Positions 31,183-39,086 of a stretch of 64,000 nucleotides of DNA are shown in pieces. The stretch is from positions 1 to 64,000 of the forward strand of contig NZ_CAIUXT010000141.1 of NCBI RefSeq assembly GCF_903903185.1. The letters run 5' to 3'. Source of the stretch: an uncultured Rhodoblastus sp. GTDB taxonomy: Bacteria > Pseudomonadota > Alphaproteobacteria > Rhizobiales > Beijerinckiaceae. The position numbers were made by a program, and so were the translations under genes. The notes under the pieces were generated by a model, which was not told where the DNA came from, made no database searches, and was given only the letters and a program-made list of their open reading frames with translations. The stretch's first letter is position 1; every line of letters begins with the position of its first letter.

Positions 31183-31668
31183 TCATTCCCATGAAAGATA
31201 AAGGCCGACGTCGCCGGGCACGCCATTGGGCCAATCGACGATCTGCGCCTTGAGGTGGTAGCCTAGAGGCTGAAGCTTTTCCTTCCAGATCAGATAACCT
31301 TGCCTTGGCCGGCCCTGCAGCGTCTCCGGCCAATCCGGTTCGGCCATGTTGATCGCCCGACCGTGGTCCGTGCACATTTCGCAGGGGAAACGGCCCATCA
31401 GCAACTCGTTCTCGCCCCTTTCCGCAGCATCCTTGACGCGCATCAGGAAGGTGCGGATGAGATTCTCGCCAATGGGTTCCTCGGATCTGAGTTGCTTCAA
31501 CAATTTCGCCTTGGCGTCGTCGGCCCGGCCCATCGATTCCAGCGATTTCTTCGCTTTGGCCATTTCGACTTCTTCGACATAGGCCTTCAATTCCTTGACG
31601 GACATGAAGAGGTCGTGGTCGGAGTGGTCTTCGGAACTCGACGTGGTCGCCTTGGGAATGCTGGACAT
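31183..31668 (-). CDS. Conserved protein of unknown function
   Basis: I cannot assign a family to this 161-residue soluble protein. It has an N-terminal Ser-rich stretch, a likely coiled coil (about 22-60, ELKAYVEEVEMAKAKKSLES onward), and a C-terminal domain with a paired cysteine motif FPCEMCTDHGRAINM followed by PDWPETLQGRPRQGYLIW and a strand VGLYLSWE. The CEMC...H arrangement could bind metal. The ATG at 31668 is followed by a credible coding frame; the larger overlapping minus frame is a shadow. It has the same direction as ppk2 with a 77-bp gap. Confidence 0.7.
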   Translation of the reverse strand: MSSIPKATTSSSEDHSDHDLFMSVKELKAYVEEVEMAKAKKSLESMGRADDAKAKLLKQLRSEEPIGENLIRTFLMRVKDAAERGENELLMGRFPCEMCTDHGRAINMAEPDWPETLQGRPRQGYLIWKEKLQPLGYHLKAQIVDWPNGVPGDVGLYLSWE

Positions 31669-32142
31669 CGCGGTTCTCCTGCGCTCGAACGCCGCCCGCT
31701 TCGCGCGAGGCCAATAAAGGCAAATATAATAGATGGTTATGGCCCGTCAATTGGCGCGGTGACGCCGGTCGAAGGTCAATCCGCCATTGTCCCGAGGCGG
31801 CGCGCTTTCCGGGCAATTTGAACGTTCGTATCCGTCTCCGGTCGCTTTCGAGGATTGGCGAAGTCCGTTCCAGGCCGTGCGGACGAATTTGATCAGGCGC
31901 AGGGCGGGGGCGAAGCCGACGATAGACCTGAAATTTCGAGCTGTTTTTTCGCAGCGCAGGCGACCCTCTTGAAGCGGTTTCGGCATCCAGACCGCAGGGC
32001 GCGTCATCATGCCGTCGCGCGGCGCCGGCCTGCGTATTGCGCGCAGCGGCGGACGCCGGAACGGGACGCGACGTCTGGCCGCTTTCAGGATAAGGATAGG
32101 TGAATCGACGAGCGGAAAATTCGCCGGGGAGGAAAGCAAGCC
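31669..32142. other. Intergenic region with a possible transposase remnant
   Basis: No intact gene lies in these 474 bases. On the minus strand, roughly 31985 down to 31855, the translated sequence includes EKTARNFRSIVGFAPALRL and KFVRTAWNG. The EKTARNF...L pattern resembles the C-terminal end of some IS5-like transposases, so this may be a decayed IS end. There is no upstream transposase domain or visible terminal repeat. The right end holds the GAGGAAAG ribosome site of the glycerate kinase gene. Confidence 0.35.
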
Positions 32143-33411
32143 ATGAACGAGCGCGCGCTGTTGCGGCAGATGTTCGATGCGGCGGTGGCCACGGCCAACC
32201 CCTCGATCGTCGTGCCCCCGAATTTGCCCGACCCTCCGGTTGGGCACACGATCGTCGTCGGCGCCGGCAAGGCGGCGGCGTCGATGGCCGCCGCCGTTGA
32301 TGCGAATTGGCCGGCCAATCGCCCGCTGACCGGCCTTGTCGTTACGCGCTACGGTTATGGCGTCGGGGCGCTGCGCCGGATCGAAGTGGTCGAGGCCAGC
32401 CATCCCGTTCCCGACGCCGCAGGCCAGGAAGCCGCGCGAAAAATTCTCGATCTCGTGAAGGGCCTCGGCCCGGACGATCTCGTTCTGTGCCTGATCTCCG
32501 GCGGCGGCTCGGCGCTGCTGTCGCTGCCCGCACCGGGCATCGATCTCGCCGACAAACAGGCGGTCAACCGAGCGCTGCTGCGCAGCGGCGCGAATATTCA
32601 CGACATGAACTGCGTGCGCAAGCATCTTTCGGCGATCAAGGGCGGCCGGCTCGCCGCCGCCGCCGCGCCGGCGCGCGTGGTGTCGCTGTTGATTTCCGAT
32701 GTTCCGGGCGACGACCCTTCGGTGATCGCTTCGGGGCCGACCGTTCCCGACGCCAGCACCCTCGCGCAGGCAAGGGCGGTGCTCACGCGATACGCGATTG
32801 CCGCGCCGCCGGCGGTGCTGGCGCATTTAAACAATGAACGTTCGGAAACGCCGAAACCCGGCGACCCCGCCTTCGCGCGGACTTTAACGCGTCTGATCGC
32901 GACTCCGCAGGCTTCGCTCGAAGCCGCCGCCGAGGTTGCGCGCCAGGCCGGCTATCTGCCTTTAATTCTCGGCGACGCGCTGGAAGGCGAGGCGTCGGAG
33001 GTCGGCCGCGTGATGAGCGGAATCGCGCGTCAGGTCGTCCTCCATGGCCAGCCCGCGCCCGCGCCCTGCGTGTTGATTTCGGGCGGCGAAACCACGGTCA
33101 CGGTGCGCGGGAAAGGCCGTGGCGGTCGCAACGTCGAGTTTCTGCTGTCGCTCGCCGTCGATCTCGGAGGACTGGAGCGAGTCTATGCGATCGCAGGCGA
33201 CACCGACGGCGTGGATGGTGCGGAAGAGGTCGCCGGCGCGATCGTCGCTCCCGACACGCTCGCCCGCGCGGCGGCGCTCGGCGTCGACGCCGGCGAGCGC
33301 CTTGCGGACAATGACGGGCACGGATTTTTCGCCGCGCTCGCAGATCAGGTGATCACCGGCCCGACTCTGACCAATGTCAATGATTTCCGCGCAATCTTGA
33401 TCCGCGCCTGA
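32143..33411 (+). CDS. gck: Glycerate 2-kinase, MOFRL/GckA family
   Basis: This 422-residue kinase phosphorylates D-glycerate to 2-phosphoglycerate, a step of the serine cycle and of glycolate salvage. It has the GckA/TtuD architecture: an N-terminal GCK domain with VVGAGKAAASMAAAV, SHPVPDAAGQEAARKIL and CLISGGGSALLSLP, and a C-terminal MOFRL domain with ISGGETTVTVRGKGRGGRNVEFLL and GDTDGVDG. The ribosome site GAGGAAAG precedes the ATG. Pyruvate kinase starts 13 bp downstream, so glycerate can be taken directly towards pyruvate, and glycolate oxidase genes follow. Confidence 0.93.
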   Translation: MNERALLRQMFDAAVATANPSIVVPPNLPDPPVGHTIVVGAGKAAASMAAAVDANWPANRPLTGLVVTRYGYGVGALRRIEVVEASHPVPDAAGQEAARKILDLVKGLGPDDLVLCLISGGGSALLSLPAPGIDLADKQAVNRALLRSGANIHDMNCVRKHLSAIKGGRLAAAAAPARVVSLLISDVPGDDPSVIASGPTVPDASTLAQARAVLTRYAIAAPPAVLAHLNNERSETPKPGDPAFARTLTRLIATPQASLEAAAEVARQAGYLPLILGDALEGEASEVGRVMSGIARQVVLHGQPAPAPCVLISGGETTVTVRGKGRGGRNVEFLLSLAVDLGGLERVYAIAGDTDGVDGAEEVAGAIVAPDTLARAAALGVDAGERLADNDGHGFFAALADQVITGPTLTNVNDFRAILIRA

Positions 33412-33424
33412 AGGGGCCGTCGAA

Positions 33425-34837
33425 ATGAAACGCAATCGCAAAGCCAAGATCGTCGCGACGCTCGGACCTGCGAGTTCGACCAAGGAGGCCATTCGCGCGC
33501 TGTTCAAGGCCGGCGCCGACGTGTTCCGGTTCAATTTCAGCCACGGCTCGCATGAAGAACACCAAAGTCGCTACCATATTCTGCGCGAGGTGGAGCGCGA
33601 AATGGGCCGGCCCATCGCCGTGCTCGCGGACCTGCAAGGTCCCAAGCTGCGCGTCGGGACTTTTGCCGGGGGCAAGGTTACGCTGCGGACGGGAGACGCG
33701 TTTCGCGTCGACAGCGACCTTGCTCCCGGCGACGAAAGCCGGGTCGGCATGCCGCATCCGGAAGTCTTCGCCGCGCTCAAGCCCGGGGTCGAATTGCTGC
33801 TCGACGATGGCAAAATCCGGCTCGCGGTCACAACCTGCGGCGAAGATTGGGCGCAATTGCGGGTGGTCGCGGGCGGCGCGCTCTCCGACCGCAAGGGCGT
33901 CAGCGTGGTCGGCGCCTTGCTGCCGATGTCGGCGCTGACGGAAAAGGACCGCGTCGATCTCGCTTTCGCGCTCGACATGGGCGCCGACTGGCTGGCGCTG
34001 TCCTTCGTGCAGCGACCGGAAGACATGGTGGAGGTCCGCGAACTTGTCAAAGGCCGCGCCGCCATCATGGCCAAGCTCGAAAAGCCTTCGGCGATAGATT
34101 GCCTGGAAGAGATCGTGCGCCTGTCGGACGGGCTGATGGTTGCGCGCGGCGATCTCGGCGTCGAAATGCGTCCGGAGCAGGTGCCGATTCTGCAGCGGCG
34201 AATCCTGCGCGAATGCCGCAAGTCGGGCAAGCCGGTCATCGTCGCCACTCAGATGCTGGAATCCATGATCTCCGCGCCCACGCCCACCCGCGCGGAAGCC
34301 TCCGACGTGGCGACCGCCATTTACGACGGCGCCGACGCCGTCATGCTTTCCGCCGAATCCGCCGCGGGGTTGTTCCCGGTCGAGGCGGTCGCGTTCATGG
34401 AACACATCATCCAGGAGGTCGAAAAAGACCCTTATTCCCGGCTCGTTCTCGACGCGGCGCATCCGCAGCCGACCCCCACGATCGCCGACGCCATCTGTTC
34501 CGCGCTGCGGCGTGTGGTCGCCCTGCTCGATATCGCCGCCGCCGTGACCTACACGAATTCCGGATCGACCAGTCTGCGCGCCGCGCGCGAACGTCCGGCG
34601 GCGCCCATCCTGAGCATGAGCCCAAGCCTGGAGGTCGCCCGCCGAATGGCTCTGGTCTGGGGCGTGCATTCGGTGTTGATCGGTAAACTGGACTCCATCG
34701 AAGGCGTCGTCGAAAGCGCCCGAAAAGCGTCGCGCGACCAGGGCTTTGCCGCAACAGGCGATGTCATCGCGATCACCGCCGGCACGCCCTTCAATGTTTC
34801 CGGCACGACCAATCTCCTGAAGCTGGCGATCGTATAA
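33425..34837 (+). CDS. pyk: Pyruvate kinase
   Basis: This 470-residue enzyme converts phosphoenolpyruvate and ADP to pyruvate and ATP. Motifs include TLGPASSTKEAIRALFKAGAD, FRFNFSHGSHEEH, the catalytic-lysine region AIMAKLEKPSAIDCLEEIV, MVARGDLGVEM and the potassium/magnesium site ATQMLESMISAPTPTRAE. The C-terminal allosteric domain is present but has a shortened form. It is 13 bp behind the glycerate kinase gene, a pairing resembling the tartrate/glycerate ttuDE arrangement, and probably serves C2/C3 acid catabolism more than sugar glycolysis. Confidence 0.95.
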   Translation: MKRNRKAKIVATLGPASSTKEAIRALFKAGADVFRFNFSHGSHEEHQSRYHILREVEREMGRPIAVLADLQGPKLRVGTFAGGKVTLRTGDAFRVDSDLAPGDESRVGMPHPEVFAALKPGVELLLDDGKIRLAVTTCGEDWAQLRVVAGGALSDRKGVSVVGALLPMSALTEKDRVDLAFALDMGADWLALSFVQRPEDMVEVRELVKGRAAIMAKLEKPSAIDCLEEIVRLSDGLMVARGDLGVEMRPEQVPILQRRILRECRKSGKPVIVATQMLESMISAPTPTRAEASDVATAIYDGADAVMLSAESAAGLFPVEAVAFMEHIIQEVEKDPYSRLVLDAAHPQPTPTIADAICSALRRVVALLDIAAAVTYTNSGSTSLRAARERPAAPILSMSPSLEVARRMALVWGVHSVLIGKLDSIEGVVESARKASRDQGFAATGDVIAITAGTPFNVSGTTNLLKLAIV

Positions 34838-35003
34838 GGACGGGCCAAACGTCATTCGCTCCGACCGGAGCGTCGCCGCCGAGGTCAATTCCTGCGCCGG
34901 CAGGGCGTCGATGGACGCCCGTCCCGCAGGATGTGCTATGGCTTGCGGCGAGCGGCAAGCAAAGGCCAATGGTAAGGCGCCGTCCGGCCCTGGGAGCAAC
35001 GCA

Positions 35004-36494
35004 ATGATCAAGATGCCCTTGCCCGACCGGGAGGTGCTCGCGCGCCGTCTGGAAATTGTCGCCGCCTTGCGGAAAATCGTGCCGGGCGAGGGCGTGATCG
35101 AGGCCGAACACGAGCGCCGCGCCTTCGAATGCGACGGGCTGACCGCCTACCGCCAGCTTCCCATGGTGGTCGTGCTGCCGCAGACTACGGCGCAGATCGT
35201 CGAGATCCTGCGCTATTGCTTCGTCAACAAGGTGAAAGTCGTGCCGCGCGGGGCCGGCACCTCGCTGTCGGGCGGCGCCCTGCCGTTGGAGGACGCGGTG
35301 CTGCTCGGGCTCGGCAAGTTCAAGCGCATCCTCGACATCGACATCGCCAATCGCTGCGTCGTCGTGCAGCCGGGCGTGACCAATCTTGGCATCACCCATG
35401 CGGTGCAGACCCATGGATTATATTATGCCCCCGATCCGTCGAGCCAGATCGCCTGCACCATTGGCGGCAACGTGGCGGAGAATTCCGGCGGCGTGCATTG
35501 CCTGAAATATGGGCTGACCACTAATAACGTCATCGGCGTCGAAATGGTGACGATGGAGGGCGAGGTTTTGCGCCTCGGCGGCAAGCATTTCGACGCCTCC
35601 GGCTACGATCTGCTCGGCGTCATGGTCGGCTCCGAAGGCCTGCTTGGCGTCGTCACCGAGGTGACGGTGCGCGTCCTGCCGACGCCGCCCGGCGCCCGGG
35701 CGCTGATGATCGGCTTTGACAGCGTCGAAGGCGCCGGCGATTGCGTCGCGGCCGTCATCGCCGGCGGGATCGTTCCGGGCGGCATGGAGATCATGGACCG
35801 TCTCGCGGTCGAGGCGGCGGAGGCCTTCGTTCACGCCGGCTATCCGCTCGACGCCGAAGCGCTGCTGATCGTCGAACTCGACGGTTGCGAGGCCGAGGTG
35901 GACCATCTCGTCGCCTGCGTGGAGGCGATCGCCGCCCGGCATGGCGCGACCTCCTGCCGCGCCAGCCAGTCGGAGGCGCAGCGGCTGCTGTTCTGGGCCG
36001 GGCGCAAGGCCGCGTTCCCGGCGGTGGGACGGCTGTCCCCGGACTATTACTGCATGGATGGCACGATCCCGCGCAAAAAAATCGGCGACGTCCTGCGGCG
36101 CATGAAACAGATGGAGGCGCAATACGGTTTGCGCGTCGCCAATGTGTTCCATGCGGGCGACGGCAATCTGCATCCGCTGATCCTCTATGACGCCAACAAG
36201 CCCGGCGAACTGGAGCGTGCGGAGGAATTCGGCAATGACATCCTGCGGCTCTGCGTCGAGGTTGGCGGCGTGCTGACCGGCGAACATGGAGTCGGCGTCG
36301 AGAAGCGCGACCTGATGACCGCGATGTTCGACGAGATCGACCTCAACCAGCAGCAAAGGCTCAAATGCGCCTTTGACGAAAGCAGCCTGCTCAATCCGGG
36401 AAAGGTCTTTCCGCAGCTTTGCCGCTGCGCCGAACTCGGCCGCATGCACGTCAAGGCCGGCCAGACCCGCTTCCCCGATCTGCCGCGATTCTAG
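35004..36494 (+). CDS. glcD: Glycolate oxidase FAD-linked subunit GlcD
   Basis: This 496-residue flavoprotein oxidises glycolate to glyoxylate. The PCMH-type FAD-binding domain shows VVPRGAGTSLSGGALP, YAPDPSSQIACTIGGNVAENSGG and GYDLLGVMVGSEGLLGVVTEV. The C-terminal FAD-oxidase domain ends with VANVFHAGDGNLHPLI and GGVLTGEHGVGVEKR, the usual histidine-containing motifs. I start at the ATG at 35004 behind GGGAGC; the frame upstream is non-coding. glcE begins 14 bp later and glcF follows, so the complete three-subunit enzyme is encoded as one operon. Confidence 0.95.
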   Translation: MIKMPLPDREVLARRLEIVAALRKIVPGEGVIEAEHERRAFECDGLTAYRQLPMVVVLPQTTAQIVEILRYCFVNKVKVVPRGAGTSLSGGALPLEDAVLLGLGKFKRILDIDIANRCVVVQPGVTNLGITHAVQTHGLYYAPDPSSQIACTIGGNVAENSGGVHCLKYGLTTNNVIGVEMVTMEGEVLRLGGKHFDASGYDLLGVMVGSEGLLGVVTEVTVRVLPTPPGARALMIGFDSVEGAGDCVAAVIAGGIVPGGMEIMDRLAVEAAEAFVHAGYPLDAEALLIVELDGCEAEVDHLVACVEAIAARHGATSCRASQSEAQRLLFWAGRKAAFPAVGRLSPDYYCMDGTIPRKKIGDVLRRMKQMEAQYGLRVANVFHAGDGNLHPLILYDANKPGELERAEEFGNDILRLCVEVGGVLTGEHGVGVEKRDLMTAMFDEIDLNQQQRLKCAFDESSLLNPGKVFPQLCRCAELGRMHVKAGQTRFPDLPRF

Positions 36495-36508
36495 AAAGAA
36501 GGCGTAGA

Positions 36509-37741
36509 ATGGGTGTTTTCCAGCCTTCCGACGAGGCGCAGGCCGCCGAAATCGTCGCCTGGGCGGCGGCCGAAAGCCAGTCGCTCGAAATCGTCGCCGG
36601 CGCCAGCAAACGGCGGCTCGGCCGCCCGCCGCATGCCGATCATCGGTTCGACGTGTCGCGGCTGGCGGGAATTGTCGATTACGATCCGGCCGAACTGATT
36701 CTGACCGCGCGCGCCGCCACGCCGATGGTCGAAATCGAGGCGCAACTCGAAGCGAGGCGGCAGATGCTGGCCTTCGAGCCGATGGATTGGCGCGGCCTGC
36801 TCGGCCTGGAAAACGAACCGAGCGGCGAACCGACCCTCGGCGGCGTCCTCGCCTGCAATCTGGGCGGACCCCGCCGGGTCCGCGCCGGGTCGGCGCGCGA
36901 TTATTTTCTGGGATTTGCCGCGATCAACGGTAGGGGCGAAAGATGGAAGGCCGGCGGCAAGGTGGTGAAGAACGTCACCGGCTTCGACATGTGCAAGCTG
37001 CAGGCGGGCGCCTATGGAACCCTGTCGGTCTTGACCGAGGTGACCTTGAAAGTCATGCCGAGGCCCGAAACCGCCGGCACGATCCTGCTGCCGTCGCTTT
37101 CCGATGAAGCCGCCATCGCCGAATTGTCGCGCGCCTTGAACACGCCGTTTGAAGTCTCGGCGGCGGCGCATCTGCCGGCCCCGGCCGCTCGCCGCTCGGG
37201 CGTCGCTGCTGTCGCGCAGGGCCATGGCGCTGTGACCGCCCTGCGCATCGAGGGTCCGGCTCCTTCCGTCGCCTTCCGCGCGGACGCCATTGAAAAGCTG
37301 TTCGGGCGCGGGGCGCGTCTCGACGCCGCCGAGAGCGGGCGGCTCTGGCGGGAAATCGGCGAGGCGCGGCCTCTGCTTGGGGCCGGCGCGGCTTGCGTCT
37401 GGCGACTCTGCCCGACGTCGTCGCTGGCGCCCGCCGTCGTCAGCGACTTGCATGAAAAATTCCCTCTGGCCGAGGTCTTCTACGACTGGGGCGGCGGCCT
37501 GATCTGGCTCAGCCTCGACGCCGGCGAGGCCGGATCGGACGGCGGCGCGGCGCGGGTGCGGGCGGCCATGACCCTGGCCGGCGGGCATTCGACTCTGGTC
37601 GTCGCGCCCGACGCCATCCGCGCCGCCGCGCCGGCGTTCGACCCGGTAGAGGGCGCTCTCGCGGCGCTGAGCAAACGCGTCAAGACCAGCTTCGACCCGT
37701 GCGGCGTCTTCAACCCGGGCCGCATGCAGGAAGGTCAGTAA
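36509..37741 (+). CDS. glcE: Glycolate oxidase FAD-binding subunit GlcE
   Basis: This 410-residue subunit has a second, shorter FAD-binding domain. Visible blocks are EIVAGASKRRLGRPPHADH, an ARAATPMVEIEAQLEARRQML segment in two parts, GEPTLGGVLACNLGGPRR and VVKNVTGFDMCKLQAGAYGTL. The C-terminus FDPCGVFNPGRM is typical for GlcE. The start at 36509 lies 14 bp after glcD and the stop is 5 bp before glcF. It is required for activity of the GlcDEF complex in the species studied. Confidence 0.93.
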   Translation: MGVFQPSDEAQAAEIVAWAAAESQSLEIVAGASKRRLGRPPHADHRFDVSRLAGIVDYDPAELILTARAATPMVEIEAQLEARRQMLAFEPMDWRGLLGLENEPSGEPTLGGVLACNLGGPRRVRAGSARDYFLGFAAINGRGERWKAGGKVVKNVTGFDMCKLQAGAYGTLSVLTEVTLKVMPRPETAGTILLPSLSDEAAIAELSRALNTPFEVSAAAHLPAPAARRSGVAAVAQGHGAVTALRIEGPAPSVAFRADAIEKLFGRGARLDAAESGRLWREIGEARPLLGAGAACVWRLCPTSSLAPAVVSDLHEKFPLAEVFYDWGGGLIWLSLDAGEAGSDGGAARVRAAMTLAGGHSTLVVAPDAIRAAAPAFDPVEGALAALSKRVKTSFDPCGVFNPGRMQEGQ

Positions 37742-37746
37742 AACGC

Positions 37747-39030
37747 ATGCAAACGCATTTTTCCCTCGCCCAGCTGGCCAATTCCGACACCGCCGTGTCG
37801 GAGAAAATCCTGCGGTCCTGCGTGCATTGCGGTTTCTGCATCGCGACCTGTCCGACCTATGCCTTGCTCGGCGACGAACTCGACAGTCCGCGCGGGCGCA
37901 TCTACCTGATCAAGGACATGCTGGAGAACGATCGCCCGGCGACAGGGGAAGTCGTCAAGCACATCGACCGCTGCCTCTCCTGCCTCTCATGCATGACCAC
38001 CTGTCCCTCCGGCGTCCATTACGGGCGCCTCGTCGATCACGCCCGGCATCATATCGAGCGAACTTATCGGCGGCCCTGGTTTGAACGCAGCTTGCGTCGC
38101 CTGCTCGGTATTGTTCTGCCGCGCCCGCATCTGTTTCGCGCGGCCTTGACCGCGGCGGTTCTGGCAAAGCCCTTCGCCAAATTCTTGCCGGCAAGCCTGC
38201 GCGCCCGGTTCGATCTGATTCCGACGAAGATTCCCGATGCTTCGCCGATTTATCGGCCCCATGTCGCGTGGGGCGCGCCGACGCCGACGCGACGCGTCGC
38301 CTTGCTCGCGGGCTGCGCGCAGCAGGTTCTCAAGCCTCAGATCGACGAGGCGATGATCCGGCTGTTGACCCGGCATGGCTGCGAGGTGGCGATGGTCGCG
38401 GGGACCGGCTGTTGCGGCGCCTTCAACCACCATCTCGGCCAGGATGGTGGCGCCTTCGCGCGGGCCAATATTCTGGCCTGGTCGCGCGAGATCGAGGCCA
38501 AGGGCCTCGACGCCATCGTCATCAACGCCTCGGGATGCGGAACGATGGTCAAGGAATATGGCTTCATGTTTCGCGACGATCCCGCATGGTCCAAACAGGC
38601 GCGCCTGATCTCGTCGCTGACGTGCGACATTTCCGAGTTGATGACCGAGATCGGCGTGCTGCCGCCCGTCAAGGCGATGGGACAGCGCGTCGCCTATCAC
38701 AGCGCCTGTTCGTTGCAGCACGGACAAAATATCCGCAACGAGCCAAAGCTTTTGCTCAAGGATGCCGGTTTCATCGTGCTCGACCCGCCCGAGGGACACC
38801 TGTGCTGCGGCTCGGCCGGCGCCTATAATATGTTGCAGCCGGAGATCGCTACCCAATTGCGCGACCGCAAGGCGGCCAATCTCGAAAGCACCGCGCCCGA
38901 CCTGATCGCCGCCGGCAATATCGGCTGCATCGTTCAGATCGCGGCCAAGACGGCGCTGCCCGTGGTCCACACCGTCGAATTGCTCGACTGGGCGACCGGC
39001 GGGCCGAGGCCGCCCGGATTGTCGGCATGA
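37747..39030 (+). CDS. glcF: Glycolate oxidase iron-sulfur subunit GlcF
   Basis: This 427-residue subunit passes electrons from the flavin subunits to the membrane quinone pool. Two [4Fe-4S] binding motifs are clear, CVHCGFCIATCP and CLSCLSCMTTCP, and two cysteine-rich CCG domains follow (GTGCCGAFNHH and HLCCGSAGAYN). The ATG at 37747 is 5 bp after the glcE stop. No terminator was seen after it. As part of this run it completes the route glycolate to glyoxylate, with glycerate kinase and pyruvate kinase upstream; the carboligase and reductase steps in between are not in this window. Confidence 0.95.
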   Translation: MQTHFSLAQLANSDTAVSEKILRSCVHCGFCIATCPTYALLGDELDSPRGRIYLIKDMLENDRPATGEVVKHIDRCLSCLSCMTTCPSGVHYGRLVDHARHHIERTYRRPWFERSLRRLLGIVLPRPHLFRAALTAAVLAKPFAKFLPASLRARFDLIPTKIPDASPIYRPHVAWGAPTPTRRVALLAGCAQQVLKPQIDEAMIRLLTRHGCEVAMVAGTGCCGAFNHHLGQDGGAFARANILAWSREIEAKGLDAIVINASGCGTMVKEYGFMFRDDPAWSKQARLISSLTCDISELMTEIGVLPPVKAMGQRVAYHSACSLQHGQNIRNEPKLLLKDAGFIVLDPPEGHLCCGSAGAYNMLQPEIATQLRDRKAANLESTAPDLIAAGNIGCIVQIAAKTALPVVHTVELLDWATGGPRPPGLSA

Positions 39031-39086
39031 CAATTGATCGCGGGAAACCAGGGGTCAAACGCGGCGCCGCCCGCTGATCTTGGCCC

